From Mucilaginibacter sp. (GTDB lineage Bacteria > Bacteroidota > Bacteroidia > Sphingobacteriales > Sphingobacteriaceae): a stretch of 42,929 nt of DNA. A model generated the notes under the pieces. It saw only the letters and a program-made list of their open reading frames with translations. It searched no databases and was not told where the DNA came from. The DNA is taken from NCBI RefSeq assembly GCF_028288205.1, contig NZ_JAQBOD010000052.1, positions 1-42,929 of the forward strand. The letters are read 5' to 3'. The translations under genes and the position numbers were made by a program. This document shows positions 23,447 to 34,120 of the stretch, piece by piece; the stretch's first letter is position 1; each line of letters starts with the position of its first letter.

Positions 23447-26368
23447 ATGATCAAGGAAGCGGATAAAGATCCTAAAAAGCATATTATAATAAAGGGTAGC
23501 CGGGTACATAACCTTAAAAACCTGGATGTAGCTATACCAAAAAACAAACTGGTTGTAGTTACGGGCATGTCTGGTTCAGGCAAATCATCCCTGGCTTTTG
23601 ATACGCTTTATGCCGAAGGTCAGCGCCGTTATGTAGAGAGTCTTTCATCATACGCCCGCCAATTTTTGGGCCGCATGAACAAGCCCGATGTTGATTATAT
23701 TAAAGGCATTGCCCCTGCTATAGCGATCGAACAAAAAGTAATTACCTCAAACCCGCGCTCTACAGTTGGTACCTCAACAGAGATATATGATTACCTCAAA
23801 CTGCTTTTTTCACGTATTGGCAAAACTATTTCGCCGGTATCGGGCGGCATTGTAAAAAAAGATTCGGTTACTGATGTGATCAATTTCATTATGGCTTTGC
23901 CTGATGAAACACAGGCTACTATACTTTGCCCCCTGTACCCGCATAATAACCGCAGCTTAAAAGAAGAACTGGCTGTATTAATGCAAAAAGGGTTTGTGAG
24001 GGTTGAATATCAAAACAAAATATCCCGCATCGAATCTCTTTTAGAAGAGGAGGGGTTAGATAATACTGTGTGGGATAGTTTTGATGGCGAAGAGGTAAAA
24101 GGTAAAAGGTTAAAGGTTAAAGGTGATGGTGAGGAAACCACTTCTAACTCACCAATCACTACTCACCACTCGCTACTTAACACTCACCACGCTGTACATA
24201 TTGTAATAGACCGTATTACTAAAAACGATTCGGAAGAAACCATGAGCCGCCTGGCCGACTCAGTGCAAACGGCATTTTTTGAGGGTAAGGGTGATTGTTA
24301 TGTAAGGTATCAGGAACCTGACACATCTGAAGAAAAAGAACGTTTTTTTTGTGATCGGTTTGAGTTGGATGGGATTAAGTTTGAAGAGCCTACACCAAAT
24401 TTCTTCAGCTTTAATAATCCGTACGGCGCCTGTAAGCGTTGTGAAGGCTACGGCAAAGTAATTGGCATTGACGAGGATTTGGTTATCCCCGATAAAAGCA
24501 AAACCGTTTACGAGGGTGCCATTGCGCCGTGGCGCGGCGAGAAAATGCGTGAGTGGAACGATGAATTGGTAAAACATTCTTTAAAGTTTGATTTTCCTAT
24601 CCATCGCCAGTACAACCAACTGACCGAAAAAGAGCAGCGCTTATTATGGACCGGCAATAAATACTTCCGTGGCTTGGATGAGTTTTTCAAGGAGATGGAG
24701 GCGCAAACCTATAAAATTCAATATAGGGTTATGCTATCCCGCTACCGCGGCAAAACCACCTGTCCCGAGTGTAAAGGCAGCCGCCTGCGCCATGATGCTA
24801 CCTATGTTAAGATAAACGACCATTCTATCACCGATGTGGTTTTAATGGCGCTGGATAAAGCGCTGGCGTTTTTTACCAACCTGCAATTAAACGAAACCGA
24901 TATCAAGGTTGGCAAGCGTTTATTAACCGAGATAACCAATAGATTAAGTTTTTTAAATGATGTTGGATTAAGCTATTTAACGCTGAATCGTTTATCTAAC
25001 ACCTTATCGGGTGGTGAGTCGCAGCGTATTAATTTGGCAACCTCGTTGGGCAGTAGTTTGGTTGGCTCAATTTATGTATTGGATGAGCCCAGCATTGGCC
25101 TGCACCCACGCGATACGCAACGGTTAATAACCGTGCTAAAATCATTACGCGATGTTGGCAATACCGTTTTGGTAGTTGAGCACGAAGAAGAGATCATGAA
25201 AGCAGCCGATCATATAATCGACATTGGCCCCGCTGCCGGCACCCATGGCGGCGAACTGATATTTAGCGGCACTTATGATGAAATTATAAAAGATAACAAT
25301 AGCCTTACAGGCCGTTATTTAAGCGGAAAGGAAGAAATAGCTATCCCAACCAGTCGCCGTAAATGGAACGATTTTATAGAGATAAAGGGCGCGCGCGAAA
25401 ATAACCTGCAGCACGTTACCGCAAAATTCCCATTAGGTGTATTTACCGCCGTCACCGGTGTGTCCGGCTCAGGTAAAACCAGCCTGGTAAAGCGTATACT
25501 TGCTCCTGCACTGCAAAAAACGCTGGGCAATTATTCGGGCGAGCAAACCGGCAGTTATGATGCTATTGAGGGCGATTATGCTAAAATTGAGCAGGTAGAA
25601 ATGGTTGACCAAAACCCAATTGGCCGTTCGTCGCGCTCTAACCCGGTTACTTATGTTAAGGCTTGGGATGAGATACGCAACCTGTTTGCAGCGCGCCCGG
25701 TAGCTAAAGCCGCAGGTTTAAAGCCATCGGCATTTTCTTTTAATGTTGAGGGTGGCCGCTGCGATGTTTGCCAGGGTGAGGGTGAGGTAAAAATAGAAAT
25801 GCAGTTTATGGCTGACATTTTTTTAACCTGCGAAACCTGTGGCGGCAAACGCTTTAAACAACATATACTGGATATAACCTATAATGAAAAAAATGTAAGT
25901 GATGTATTAAGTATGACCATTGAAGAAGCATTAGAGTTTTTTGCTTCTGAGCCTAAGATCATCGCTAAAATAAAACCTTTATTTGAGGTGGGTTTAGGTT
26001 ATGTGCAGTTGGGCCAATCATCCAATACACTATCAGGCGGCGAAGCGCAGCGTATCAAGCTTGCGTCGTTCCTGGTTAAAGGGAATAATCCACATAAAAC
26101 ACTGTTTATATTTGATGAACCTACCACAGGCTTACACTTTGCCGATATTAAGAAGCTGCTAAAATCGTTCGATGCACTGTTAGAGCATGGCAATACCATT
26201 ATTGTAATTGAACACAATATGGATGTGATAAAATGCGCCGATTGGGTTATTGATATAGGCCCCGAAGGCGGCGACCGCGGCGGTAAGGTTGTTTTTGAAG
26301 GCCTGCCCGAGGATCTGATAAAAGAGAAGAATAGTTATACGGGTAAGTTTTTGAAGGAAAGATTTTAG
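23447..26368 (+). CDS. uvrA: Excinuclease ABC subunit A, with in-frame insertion
   Basis: 973 residues (typical 940-950). UvrA dimers scan DNA for bulky lesions and load UvrB. First ATPase: Walker [14 protein letters not shown] (39-51), signature [12 protein letters not shown], Walker [13 protein letters not shown]. Second ATPase: [35 protein letters not shown]. Zinc sites are present ([26 protein letters not shown] with CETCGGKRF). Residues about 216-249 are unusual: [14 protein letters not shown] then [18 protein letters not shown], a lysine/threonine/histidine low-complexity stretch that UvrA proteins lack, located just after the UvrB-binding region and before [10 protein letters not shown]. 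It is encoded by about 100 bases (24092-24193) of degenerate tandem repeats. The frame is kept, so the protein is probably functional. Confidence 0.97.
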   Translation: MIKEADKDPKKHIIIKGSRVHNLKNLDVAIPKNKLVVVTGMSGSGKSSLAFDTLYAEGQRRYVESLSSYARQFLGRMNKPDVDYIKGIAPAIAIEQKVITSNPRSTVGTSTEIYDYLKLLFSRIGKTISPVSGGIVKKDSVTDVINFIMALPDETQATILCPLYPHNNRSLKEELAVLMQKGFVRVEYQNKISRIESLLEEEGLDNTVWDSFDGEEVKGKRLKVKGDGEETTSNSPITTHHSLLNTHHAVHIVIDRITKNDSEETMSRLADSVQTAFFEGKGDCYVRYQEPDTSEEKERFFCDRFELDGIKFEEPTPNFFSFNNPYGACKRCEGYGKVIGIDEDLVIPDKSKTVYEGAIAPWRGEKMREWNDELVKHSLKFDFPIHRQYNQLTEKEQRLLWTGNKYFRGLDEFFKEMEAQTYKIQYRVMLSRYRGKTTCPECKGSRLRHDATYVKINDHSITDVVLMALDKALAFFTNLQLNETDIKVGKRLLTEITNRLSFLNDVGLSYLTLNRLSNTLSGGESQRINLATSLGSSLVGSIYVLDEPSIGLHPRDTQRLITVLKSLRDVGNTVLVVEHEEEIMKAADHIIDIGPAAGTHGGELIFSGTYDEIIKDNNSLTGRYLSGKEEIAIPTSRRKWNDFIEIKGARENNLQHVTAKFPLGVFTAVTGVSGSGKTSLVKRILAPALQKTLGNYSGEQTGSYDAIEGDYAKIEQVEMVDQNPIGRSSRSNPVTYVKAWDEIRNLFAARPVAKAAGLKPSAFSFNVEGGRCDVCQGEGEVKIEMQFMADIFLTCETCGGKRFKQHILDITYNEKNVSDVLSMTIEEALEFFASEPKIIAKIKPLFEVGLGYVQLGQSSNTLSGGEAQRIKLASFLVKGNNPHKTLFIFDEPTTGLHFADIKKLLKSFDALLEHGNTIIVIEHNMDVIKCADWVIDIGPEGGDRGGKVVFEGLPEDLIKEKNSYTGKFLKERF
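24092..24193 (+). repeat. Low-complexity repeat inserted in uvrA
   Basis: The left half is an imperfect tandem of about four 7-base units (GGTAAAA, GGTAAAA, GGTTAAA, GGTTAAA) running into GGTGATGGTGAGG; the right half is a run of ACTCACCA/ATCACT-like units. The composition differs sharply from the surrounding gene. About 34 codons, in frame. Confidence 0.7.
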
Positions 26369-26491
26369 AAAATGCTTGCTCCCGTTTGCAATAAAAAAAA
26401 TTTCAAAGTCAATTGATAAAAAAAGCTGATATTTATCAAGCAATAAGCGAGCTGGAAACTTTTATTTTTTTTTCTTAAGACATATTTTATT

Positions 26492-27625
26492 ATGAGGGTT
26501 GCATTTTTGGTCCTTTTATTCTCCTTTCTTGGTTATAAAGGGTTTACCCAATGTACTACAACACCTATTAATGTTGATCTTTCTGGTTCTGCAAGTAATG
26601 CAATTACAATATCGGCAACGCGTAATGGAGACTGCTGTTTGGATAATAATTGCAACACTTTTAATGTAACTGTTAATCCGGGCACTGATATGATCAATTT
26701 TAGTACAGATCAAACAGGCGGAGCTAGTTTTTATACAATAAATTGCGGCTCCCCAATCAACAGTGGTACACCGGCCTGTGTATCCGGACTAGGGACAAAC
26801 TTTACAATATCCTGGTGTAAGCCGGGCAACAACGTGGTTGCCTATACAATAACCGCATTATCAACAGTAACGGTTTCACCTGATCTTCACTTAAGAACAG
26901 GTTGCTCAGGAACTATGTCGGTTAATGGCTTAACACCGTCCACTGTTAGCTGGACCTCGATTTATCCGGGTGCTACCGGTGCTTATGATAGTTATTTAAG
27001 CTCACCAACCTCAGGTGTTAGTACAGTAACTGTTACGCCCCAGGCAGGGGCTCCTGCTTATATTGATTATAAAGTTAGTGGTTCGAGGGCAACTTGTGGA
27101 ACAGCTGGTATTCCCATTCGAGTTTATACTTATCCTACACTTAATGTGTCAATAACACCATCATCTCCTGTAATCTGCTCCGGGGCGCCGGTAACATTAA
27201 CAGCCGTACCCACTGGTGGATACCCATCCTATACTTATTCATGGAATACTGGCGCAACCACCTCATCAATAAGTGCAACCACCCCGGGCACTTATACAGT
27301 CACGGTTAATGATCAAACGTCCTGTGGGCCGGTAACTCAACAGATAAACGTTACTGCACTTGCAGCGCCAACGGTTGCGCCGGCTACTATTTGTTCAGGT
27401 AATTCTGCTACACTTACTGCAACAGCACCAGGAGGTTCATATCAGTGGTATAACGCCGCTACCAATGGATTTTTATTATTTTCAGGCGCAAGTTATACAA
27501 CACCCTCTCTAACCACTAATACTACATATTACGTACAAACTACAGGTGTGAGCTGTACCACCTCCAGAACACCGGTAACGGTAACAGTAATTCCATTGCC
27601 TCCAAAGCCTGGCATTACGCCTTAA
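26492..27625 (+). CDS. Secreted Ig-like adhesin-type protein, probably shortened
   Basis: 377 residues with a signal peptide ending GFTQ. Residues about 35-205 resemble the conserved N-terminal module of very large Bacteroidota surface proteins (GDCCLDNNCNTFNVTVNPGT, YTINCGSPINSG, FTISWCKPGNNVVAYTIT), cysteine-rich. Then come two Ig-like/SprB-type repeats: SPVICSGAPVTLTAVPTGGY with YTYSWNTGATTSSISATTPG, and APATICSGNSATLTATAPGG with TTNTTYYVQTTG. It ends abruptly at PLPPKPGITP, where relatives usually begin another repeat, and no type IX secretion C-terminal domain (gliding-motility signal) is present. So it is either a naturally short secreted form or the 5' part of a formerly larger gene. 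Role: possible surface adhesion or matrix protein. Confidence 0.8.
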   Translation: MRVAFLVLLFSFLGYKGFTQCTTTPINVDLSGSASNAITISATRNGDCCLDNNCNTFNVTVNPGTDMINFSTDQTGGASFYTINCGSPINSGTPACVSGLGTNFTISWCKPGNNVVAYTITALSTVTVSPDLHLRTGCSGTMSVNGLTPSTVSWTSIYPGATGAYDSYLSSPTSGVSTVTVTPQAGAPAYIDYKVSGSRATCGTAGIPIRVYTYPTLNVSITPSSPVICSGAPVTLTAVPTGGYPSYTYSWNTGATTSSISATTPGTYTVTVNDQTSCGPVTQQINVTALAAPTVAPATICSGNSATLTATAPGGSYQWYNAATNGFLLFSGASYTTPSLTTNTTYYVQTTGVSCTTSRTPVTVTVIPLPPKPGITP

Positions 27626-27698
27626 CCGGAATAAGTGTAAGAATTGCCGTTATTTTATTTGCATCATTAAGATATCGTATTATAAATGCTTACCCACA

Positions 27699-27719
27699 TT
27701 AAGCACTCGTTGTGCTTAA
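27699..27719. terminator. Hairpin between convergent genes
   Basis: Perfect 8-base stem TTAAGCAC-tcgtt-GTGCTTAA followed on the plus strand by acattgtttt. It lies between the adhesin-type gene and the convergent hydrolase and could serve both directions. Confidence 0.5.
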
Positions 27720-27749
27720 CATTGTTTTACTATTGTATCACAAAGCATA

Positions 27750-28286
27750 TCATCCATCCAACCTCTTCAAAAACTCCAGCCCCGCATCCCATTCACCAAA
27801 GCCCGATGCTACATTAATATGCCCGGCATCGCCAATATTAATTAACTCACTCCCCCAGCTTTCGGCAAATAATTTAGCGCGGTCAATAGTTACATAATAA
27901 TCATTGGTACTTACTACCGCAATTGATGGAAAAGATAATTTATTTAATGGTACAGGTTTAAACCCTATTGTCCCGGTTGGATAAGTATCTGCTTCGGTAT
28001 CGCTTGGGCCAACTAACAACGCACCTTTAATTTTGGTGTTAAACTTTTGTGCCCAATAAGCTATAGTGGCGCAAGCCAGGCTGTGGCCAACCAATATTAC
28101 TTGCGATGGGTCGTACTTTTTAATTTCATTATTAATCGTTTCTATCCAATCGCTACAAACCGGGGTATCCCAATCCTGCTGTTCAACCCTGGTAAAATTA
28201 AATTGACGCTCCCATAAAGATTGCCAGTGTTGCGGACCTGAACTGCCAAGTCCGGGTATAATAAGGATGGTTGATTTAAAGGTCAT
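27750..28286 (-). CDS. RBBP9/YdeN-family alpha/beta hydrolase
   Basis: 178 residues, a minimal alpha/beta hydrolase. The conserved start ILIIPGLGSSGPQHWQSLWE (oxyanion region) is followed by the nucleophile elbow VGHSLAC (Ser69), Asp129 in STNDYYV and His156 in DAGHINVASGFGEW: the complete triad of the RBBP9 (DUF1234-like 'serine hydrolase') family. No signal peptide, so cytosolic. Physiological substrate unknown; small esters or peptides are possible. Stand-alone gene, divergent from the peptide-binding lipoprotein gene. Confidence 0.92.
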   Translation of the reverse strand: MTFKSTILIIPGLGSSGPQHWQSLWERQFNFTRVEQQDWDTPVCSDWIETINNEIKKYDPSQVILVGHSLACATIAYWAQKFNTKIKGALLVGPSDTEADTYPTGTIGFKPVPLNKLSFPSIAVVSTNDYYVTIDRAKLFAESWGSELINIGDAGHINVASGFGEWDAGLEFLKRLDG

Positions 28287-28420
28287 GGTTGTAAAAATAA
28301 TATTTTAAGTTTGAGATTTACTAAAGTGTAAAACTTCGTAATCTTTAAACAACTAACATCACACTGTCAAATCAGTAATGCAATAAACCAATAACTCAAT
28401 AATTACATATATTAGCTTTG

Positions 28421-30046
28421 ATGAATAAACTGATAGGCTGCCTGTGTTTACTTTTGCTGTTATCAGCCTGTGGTCCGTCCGAAAATAATACCCGGCAAAC
28501 TGTTTTCAATATCAACCTTGATGAGGGCCTAACCTCGCTCGATCCTGCTTTTTGCCGCAACCATAACACCATTTGGATGGATAACCAGGTATATAATGGT
28601 TTGGTACAAATAAATGACAGCCTTAAAACCATCCCCTGCATTGCCAAAACCTGGGATATATCTGCCGATGGTAAAGTATATACCTTCCACCTGCGTAGTG
28701 ATGTTTATTTCCAGGATGAAGCGCATTTTAAAAATGGCATTGGCCGCAAAGTTGCAGCTGCCGATTTTGCCTACAGCTTTAGCCGCCTTATCGACCCAAA
28801 AGTAGCCTCATCGGGCTCATGGATATTTAGCGATAAGATAACCGGCAAGCAGGCTTTCGAGCCATTAAATGACAGCACATTCCGTATCACGCTTAAACAG
28901 CCCTTCGCGCCTTTCATTAGCATGCTTACGGCGCAATATTGCTCTGTAGTACCTAAGGAGATTGTTGAGTTTTATGGTAAAGATTTTCGCAGCCACCCGG
29001 TGGGTACCGGGCCGTTTAAATTTAAGTATTGGAAAGAAGGTGAAGTAATGGTGCTACTGAAAAACGAAAAATACTGGGAGAAGGATAACAAGGGCCAACA
29101 ACTACCTTACCTGGATGCTATCCGTGCTACGTTTATTGATGATAAGCAAACCTCGTTTATGGAGTTCATCAAAAAGAAACTCGATTTTTTTAATGATATT
29201 GATGGCAGCTACCGCGATGATATTTTAACCAAAGCCGGGCAGATCACCCAAAAATATAAAGGCAAATTTATTTTACAAACCGGGCCCTACCTCAATACCA
29301 TGTATCTGGGTATGCTGGTGGATACTAACCTGGCCATTGTTAAACACTCGCCCCTCCGGGTGCTAAAAATAAGGCAAGCCATCAACTATGCTATTGATAA
29401 ACAAAAGCTTATAAAATACCTGCGCAATAGTTTAGGCACGCCGGGTTACCAGGGCTTTATTCCGGCGGGTATGCCCGGCTTTAGTCAGTCGGAAGTAAAG
29501 GGCTACAACTATAACCCTGCCAGATCGCGCCAGCTATTGGCAGAGGCAGGTTATCCCGACGGTAAAAATATGCCGCCCATCACCCTTACTACTACCGTTG
29601 CCTATCACAACATGATAGAATATATACAGGGCGAATTGGACCGGGCCGGCATAAAAACTAAAATAGAAGTAACCCAGGGAGCCAGCCTGCGCGAAATGGT
29701 TGCCAAAAACGGCATTAACTTTTTCTATGGATCATGGATTGCGGATTACCCGGATGCCGAGAATTACCTGTCTGTTTTCTACTCAAAAAACAAGATACCC
29801 TTCGGCCCAAATTATACCGGGTTTAATAATGCGGAGTTCGACCATCTGTTTGAGCAATCTTATAACATAAAAAACGACGGGCAGCGTTTCGCCATCTACC
29901 AAAAAATGGATAACGTGATTATGGCACACGCCCCGGTGGTTATTTTATATTATGATAAACGCGTAAACCTGTACCAGAATAATATAAGCGGCTATAGCTT
30001 GAACGCGCAGAATTTGCTGACATTGAAACGGGTAAAAAAACAGTAG
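28421..30046 (+). CDS. ABC transporter substrate-binding lipoprotein, peptide type (SBP_bac_5)
   Basis: 541 residues from the ATG at 28421 (a TTG just before it is in frame but adds nothing). Lipoprotein signal MNKLIGCLCLLLLLSAC with Cys17. Family 5 features: LDEGLTSLDPAFCRNHNTIW, KVYTFHLRSDVYFQD, AADFAYSFSRLIDPK, HPVGTGPFKFKYWK, LRVLKIRQAINYAIDKQKLI and the C-terminal GFNNAEFDHLFEQ. It would bind oligopeptides and hand them to an ABC permease, but no permease or ATPase gene lies next to it, so it works with components encoded elsewhere or as an independent binding protein. It is convergent with the PKD-GH16 gene; 30047-30141 has no clear terminator. Confidence 0.93.
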   Translation: MNKLIGCLCLLLLLSACGPSENNTRQTVFNINLDEGLTSLDPAFCRNHNTIWMDNQVYNGLVQINDSLKTIPCIAKTWDISADGKVYTFHLRSDVYFQDEAHFKNGIGRKVAAADFAYSFSRLIDPKVASSGSWIFSDKITGKQAFEPLNDSTFRITLKQPFAPFISMLTAQYCSVVPKEIVEFYGKDFRSHPVGTGPFKFKYWKEGEVMVLLKNEKYWEKDNKGQQLPYLDAIRATFIDDKQTSFMEFIKKKLDFFNDIDGSYRDDILTKAGQITQKYKGKFILQTGPYLNTMYLGMLVDTNLAIVKHSPLRVLKIRQAINYAIDKQKLIKYLRNSLGTPGYQGFIPAGMPGFSQSEVKGYNYNPARSRQLLAEAGYPDGKNMPPITLTTTVAYHNMIEYIQGELDRAGIKTKIEVTQGASLREMVAKNGINFFYGSWIADYPDAENYLSVFYSKNKIPFGPNYTGFNNAEFDHLFEQSYNIKNDGQRFAIYQKMDNVIMAHAPVVILYYDKRVNLYQNNISGYSLNAQNLLTLKRVKKQ

Positions 30047-30141
30047 ATAATTGTTGTCCGTCCGCTCAGGGGCAGACACCTCGAACATCCTAAAAAAACA
30101 GCCTTCCGTCCTATCCGGGCATCTCTTTACTTTTTGTTTAT

Positions 30142-31173
30142 TTATTGATACACCCTTATATAATCAACTTCCATAGCGCTGCTGCTAAAGTTTGGATCAA
30201 CCGCCCCGGCAAATCCGCCGCCTACAGCCAGATTAAGGATAATAAAAAAGTTGTGGTTAAATGGTATACCACTGTTGTTGATAACCGTTTTAAACACTAC
30301 ACCATCTACCGATATTTTTATAATCTGCGGTGTCCAATCAAGCGAATAAATATGGAAATCGGTAGTAGCGCCGGTTATTACTGTGGTAGCACCATCGCCA
30401 TTGGCGCCCGAGTGGTTGGGATAATGCAGGGTGCCATAAATACGGTTCATGTCGCTGCCTTTTTGCTCCATTACATCCATTTCGCCGCAGGCGGGCCATA
30501 TGTTAGTGGCATAGTCGGCGCCTAAGGTCCAGATAGCCGGCCATAGGCCTGCGCCTGTTGGCAATTTGGCCCGCACTTCCATACGGCCATACTTAAAAGA
30601 GTACTTGCCGTTAGTTACCAACCTTGCCGACGTATAATTGCTGCCGCTATAAAACTCTTTCTTAGCCGTGATCTTTAATGTCCCGTTTGATACGATGGCA
30701 TTATCAGCTCTGTTGGTATAATATTCCAGCTCGTTATTGCCCCAGCCGCCGCCACCCAAATCGTAGCTCCATTTGGCTGGGTCGGGAGCGCCGTCGGTAT
30801 TAAATTCTTCGCTCCAGACAAGCGCCAACGTAACAGTAACAACCGCCTGCGTACTGGCAAACACCGTTTGCCCCGTGCTGCTTTTAGCCGTTACTGTAGC
30901 TGTGTACATACCGCTTGATGAATATTTATAAATAATAGTACCGGTAGTGCTGCTTTGTATAGCCGCGCCGTCGCCAAAATCAAAGTAATAAGTGGCAGCG
31001 TTGGTGGCTGCTGCGGTAAAGGTTACATTGCCGCTGTTGTTGGTATTAACCACATTGCTTATAATTAAGTTAGCTGGTGGGGTACCTTCGCCGCCCGTAT
31101 TATTGTTTGTTTTTTTACAATTGGTAAGTACCGTAGCTAATAGCATTAAGGCTACTGTTTTTAAATATCTCAT
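30142..31173 (-). CDS. GH16 lipoprotein with PKD domain (laminarinase-like)
   Basis: 343 residues. Lipobox VLTNC gives Cys19, followed by KKTNNNTGGEG. Residues about 35-115 form a PKD domain (YYFDFGDGA, YKYSSSGMYTATVTA). The GH16 domain runs from about 118 (LVWSEEFNTDGAPDPAKW) with NELEYYTN, GAGLWPAIWTLGA and the catalytic ACGEMDVMEQKG: nucleophile Glu231, Asp233, acid/base Glu236. The GWGNNELEYYT signature points to beta-1,3-glucanase (laminarinase) activity. It is anchored in the outer membrane, probably facing outside. Second GH16 of the window, but of a different subgroup from 10564-11385 and far from it; not in a SusCD locus. Confidence 0.94.
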   Translation of the reverse strand: MRYLKTVALMLLATVLTNCKKTNNNTGGEGTPPANLIISNVVNTNNSGNVTFTAAATNAATYYFDFGDGAAIQSSTTGTIIYKYSSSGMYTATVTAKSSTGQTVFASTQAVVTVTLALVWSEEFNTDGAPDPAKWSYDLGGGGWGNNELEYYTNRADNAIVSNGTLKITAKKEFYSGSNYTSARLVTNGKYSFKYGRMEVRAKLPTGAGLWPAIWTLGADYATNIWPACGEMDVMEQKGSDMNRIYGTLHYPNHSGANGDGATTVITGATTDFHIYSLDWTPQIIKISVDGVVFKTVINNSGIPFNHNFFIILNLAVGGGFAGAVDPNFSSSAMEVDYIRVYQ

Positions 31174-31419
31174 AAGTTATGTTATACGGTTTATTGTGGC
31201 GGCTATCATTATAACGGATCTAAGCCCGCTAAATGTTCATTAAATTATTACCTGCGTCACTCCAATAATATTGTTTTTATCGCAATAAACGAAGAATTTA
31301 TGGTTTTAATTAACGATTTTATATGCTTTTTGCAATACAATCGATTGTAATTTGACTTTGCTGATGACATATTAACAACGGCGGTGGGGGCCGGAAGTTG
31401 GCAAGTCAGTAGACAATTT

Positions 31420-31503
31420 GCGTTAGGGATGGAAATGGATACCGGCCCTGCGCCTAAGGCCATGTGCGCGTATGAATGGACAGCCCGGGCCGAAGGCAAC
31501 GCC
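31420..31503 (-). repeat. GC-rich dispersed repeat, inverted copy A
   Basis: Read on the minus strand it begins GGGCGTTGCCTTCGGCCCGG and ends near CCGGTATCC...ATCCCTAACG. It aligns with 34121-34224 on the plus strand, this copy having lost about 20 internal bases. With copy B it brackets the aconitase gene as an inverted pair. Confidence 0.75.
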
Positions 31504-31589
31504 CAGAGATAAGTCGTAAGTTCTGAGTGAAAAGTCTTGAGTCTCCTGTCCGTCCGCCAAAGGGGCGACACGCTATGGACGTTGCGGAC

Positions 31590-31620
31590 AAAAAAAGCCG
31601 CCCCGATAATCGGAGCGGCT
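31590..31620 (-). terminator. Rho-independent terminator downstream of aconitase
   Basis: On the minus strand AGCCGCTCCGAT-ta-ATCGGGGCGGCT is followed by seven T. The 12-base GC-rich stem with T-run is a strong terminator, 44 bases past the stop codon. Confidence 0.9.
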
Positions 31621-31663
31621 CTGCAAAACCTTTTAGCTTTACCTTTAACCTTTCGGCCTCAGA

Positions 31664-33928
31664 CTAAGCCATTTGTCTGCGAATAATATTCAACGCGCCA
31701 CCGGCTTTGAACCATTCTATCTGCTGCGCGTTATAAGTATGGTTAACCGGGAACGCATCAACCGTACCATCTTTATGATGCAATACTACGGTTAACTGTT
31801 TGCCCGGGGCAAAGGTGGTTAAACCGTTAATATCAATTTTATCATCTTCCTGAATCTTTTCGTAATCGTTACTATCGGCAAATGTAATGGCCAGCATACC
31901 TTGCTTTTTCAGGTTGGTTTCGTGGATACGGGCGAAAGATTTCACCAGTATGGCACGCACACCCAAATGGCGTGGCTCCATAGCCGCGTGCTCGCGTGAT
32001 GAGCCTTCGCCATAGTTCTCATCGCCAACAACGATAGAACCTATGCCATGGGCCTTATAATCGCGCTGTGTGGCAGGCACCGGGCCGTATTCGCCTGTTA
32101 ATTCGTTTTTAACGCTGTCGGCAGTATTGTTGAAATAGTTTAGGGCACCAATAAGCATATTGTTACTGATGTTATCCAGGTGACCACGGAACTTCAACCA
32201 TGGGCCAGCCATAGAGATATGATCTGTAGTACATTTGCCTTTGGCTTTTATCAGCAATTTTAGGCCTGTAATATCTGTACCTTCCCACGCCTTAAACGGC
32301 TCCAGCAATTGTAAGCGTGATGAAGCAGGATCAACCTTAACCACTACCCTGCTGCCATCTTCGGCAGGGGCCTGGTAACCGGCATCCTCAACCGCGTAGC
32401 CACGTACCGGCATTTCAATACCTAATGGCTCGTCCAGCTTAACCTGCTCGCCTTTTTCGTTGGTTAAGTAGTCTGTTAACGGGTTAAATGTTAAATCGCC
32501 TGCAATAACTAAAGCGGTTACCACCTCTGGCGAAGCCACAAAAGCATGCGTATTTGGGTTACCATCATTACGTTTAGCAAAGTTGCGGTTAAACGAGGTA
32601 ATGATAGAGTTTTTTCTTGTAGGATCATCCGAATGGCGCGCCCACTGACCAATACATGGCCCGCAAGCATTAGCCAACACTACGCCGCCCATTTGGCCGA
32701 AGGTATCTAAATAACCATCGCGCTCTACGGTGTAACGTACCAGCTCAGAGCCCGGTGTTATGGTAAACTCGGCCTTAACTTTTAAGTTTTTATCAATAGC
32801 CTGCTTAGCAACAGATGCCGAACGGGTAATATCCTCGTATGATGAATTGGTACATGAGCCTATCAAACCAACTTCCAGTTTCTCTGGCCAGTTGTTCTCT
32901 CTAACCGCGGTAGCGAATTTAGAGATAGGCCATGCCAGATCAGGAGTAAACGGACCGTTAATATGCGGCTCCAGCTCGCTCAGGTTAATTTCTATCACCT
33001 GGTCAAAGTATTGTGCAGGGTTGGCGTAAACTTCGGCATCGCCGGTTAAGTGTTCGGCAACCGCGTCGGCAGCGTCAGCAACTTCGGCACGTTGGGTACC
33101 ACGCAGGTAGGTGGCTATCTTTTCGTCATATCCAAAAACAGATGTGGTAGCGCCAATTTCGGCACCCATGTTACAAATGGTACCCTTACCTGTAGCGCTA
33201 AGCGATTGTGCTCCTTCGCCAAAATATTCAACAATAGCGCCGGTACCACCTTTAACGGTTAATATACCGGCAACTTTTAAAATAACGTCTTTAGCCGATG
33301 TCCAGCCCGAAAGCTTACCGGTTAATTTAACACCAATCAGTTTAGGGAACTTTAGCTCCCATGGCAGGCCGGCCATCACATCGCAGGCATCAGCACCGCC
33401 AACGCCTATGGCAATCATACCCAAACCACCCGCGTTTGGCGTGTGGCTGTCTGTACCTATCATCATTCCACCCGGGAAAGCGTAATTTTCCAGCACTACC
33501 TGGTGAATAATACCCGCCCCGGCTTTCCAGAAACCAATACCATATTTATCAGATACCGACGCCAGGAAATCATAAACCTCGCGGTTCACATCAATAGCGG
33601 TATGTAAATCTTCAACAGCGCCAACTTTGGCTTGTATCAGGTGGTCGCAATGTACCGTACTGGGTACGGCAACCTGCGGCCTGCCCGCCTGCATAAACTG
33701 CAGCAGCGCCATTTGCGCCGTAGCATCCTGCATAGCCACACGATCGGGTGCAAAATCAACATAGTCTACACCACGGCCAAAGGCTTGCTTAGCATCGCCC
33801 TCGCTCAGGTGAGCATATAATATTTTTTCGGTTAAAGTTAGGTGTTTACCGGTCGCGGTACGGGCAGCAGCCACGCGGGTGCTGTAGCGATCGTAAACCT
33901 TTTTGATCATCTCTAAATCAAAAGCCAT
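31664..33928 (-). CDS. acn: Aconitate hydratase
   Basis: 754 residues, the length of the mitochondrial-type aconitase found in Bacteroidota (shorter than AcnA, 890). It isomerises citrate and isocitrate in the TCA cycle, in the cytosol. The 4Fe-4S ligands are in [12 protein letters not shown] and in [14 protein letters not shown]. Substrate-site blocks [41 protein letters not shown] (Arg pair), [20 protein letters not shown] and [20 protein letters not shown] are intact. The start [19 protein letters not shown] is typical. It is monocistronic with its own terminator and is flanked by repeats on both sides, the upstream 1.1 kb holding no gene. Confidence 0.97.
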   Translation of the reverse strand: MAFDLEMIKKVYDRYSTRVAAARTATGKHLTLTEKILYAHLSEGDAKQAFGRGVDYVDFAPDRVAMQDATAQMALLQFMQAGRPQVAVPSTVHCDHLIQAKVGAVEDLHTAIDVNREVYDFLASVSDKYGIGFWKAGAGIIHQVVLENYAFPGGMMIGTDSHTPNAGGLGMIAIGVGGADACDVMAGLPWELKFPKLIGVKLTGKLSGWTSAKDVILKVAGILTVKGGTGAIVEYFGEGAQSLSATGKGTICNMGAEIGATTSVFGYDEKIATYLRGTQRAEVADAADAVAEHLTGDAEVYANPAQYFDQVIEINLSELEPHINGPFTPDLAWPISKFATAVRENNWPEKLEVGLIGSCTNSSYEDITRSASVAKQAIDKNLKVKAEFTITPGSELVRYTVERDGYLDTFGQMGGVVLANACGPCIGQWARHSDDPTRKNSIITSFNRNFAKRNDGNPNTHAFVASPEVVTALVIAGDLTFNPLTDYLTNEKGEQVKLDEPLGIEMPVRGYAVEDAGYQAPAEDGSRVVVKVDPASSRLQLLEPFKAWEGTDITGLKLLIKAKGKCTTDHISMAGPWLKFRGHLDNISNNMLIGALNYFNNTADSVKNELTGEYGPVPATQRDYKAHGIGSIVVGDENYGEGSSREHAAMEPRHLGVRAILVKSFARIHETNLKKQGMLAITFADSNDYEKIQEDDKIDINGLTTFAPGKQLTVVLHHKDGTVDAFPVNHTYNAQQIEWFKAGGALNIIRRQMA

Positions 33929-34120
33929 TTGAGTAGTATTTAAGTAAGAAGTAAAACGAATAAACCCTATTTAAAGTAATAACTTCCACTAAAAACAGGC
34001 GTGGGGCGAATTTACGAAATATAACGCTCAATGCGAAGTCGCAGTAATGTCAAATGTTATTTGGAAATGTTCTAAGGATGTGCAGGTGTGCAGATGTGCA
34101 GATGAGGGTTGGATGATTAA

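Larger units (their letters stand above)
31174..31663. other. Intergenic region with repeats and terminator
   Basis: 490 bases between the GH16 lipoprotein gene and aconitase (both minus strand). It holds an inverted copy of a GC-rich repeat (31420-31503), a stretch of AAGTC/TGAGT-like near-repeats (31510-31545), a fragment resembling the 'TCCGTCCGCC' palindrome (31553-31590), and the aconitase terminator. No gene is supported. Confidence 0.6.

Noticed and set aside
24092..24193. CRISPR-like or minisatellite array
   Set aside because: Units are short, imperfect, without spacers, and translated in frame.
30145..30525. 126-codon frame opposite the PKD-GH16 gene
   Set aside because: Antisense shadow of a gene with clear GH16 motifs.
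33111..33485. 124-codon frame opposite aconitase
   Set aside because: Antisense shadow of a well-conserved gene.
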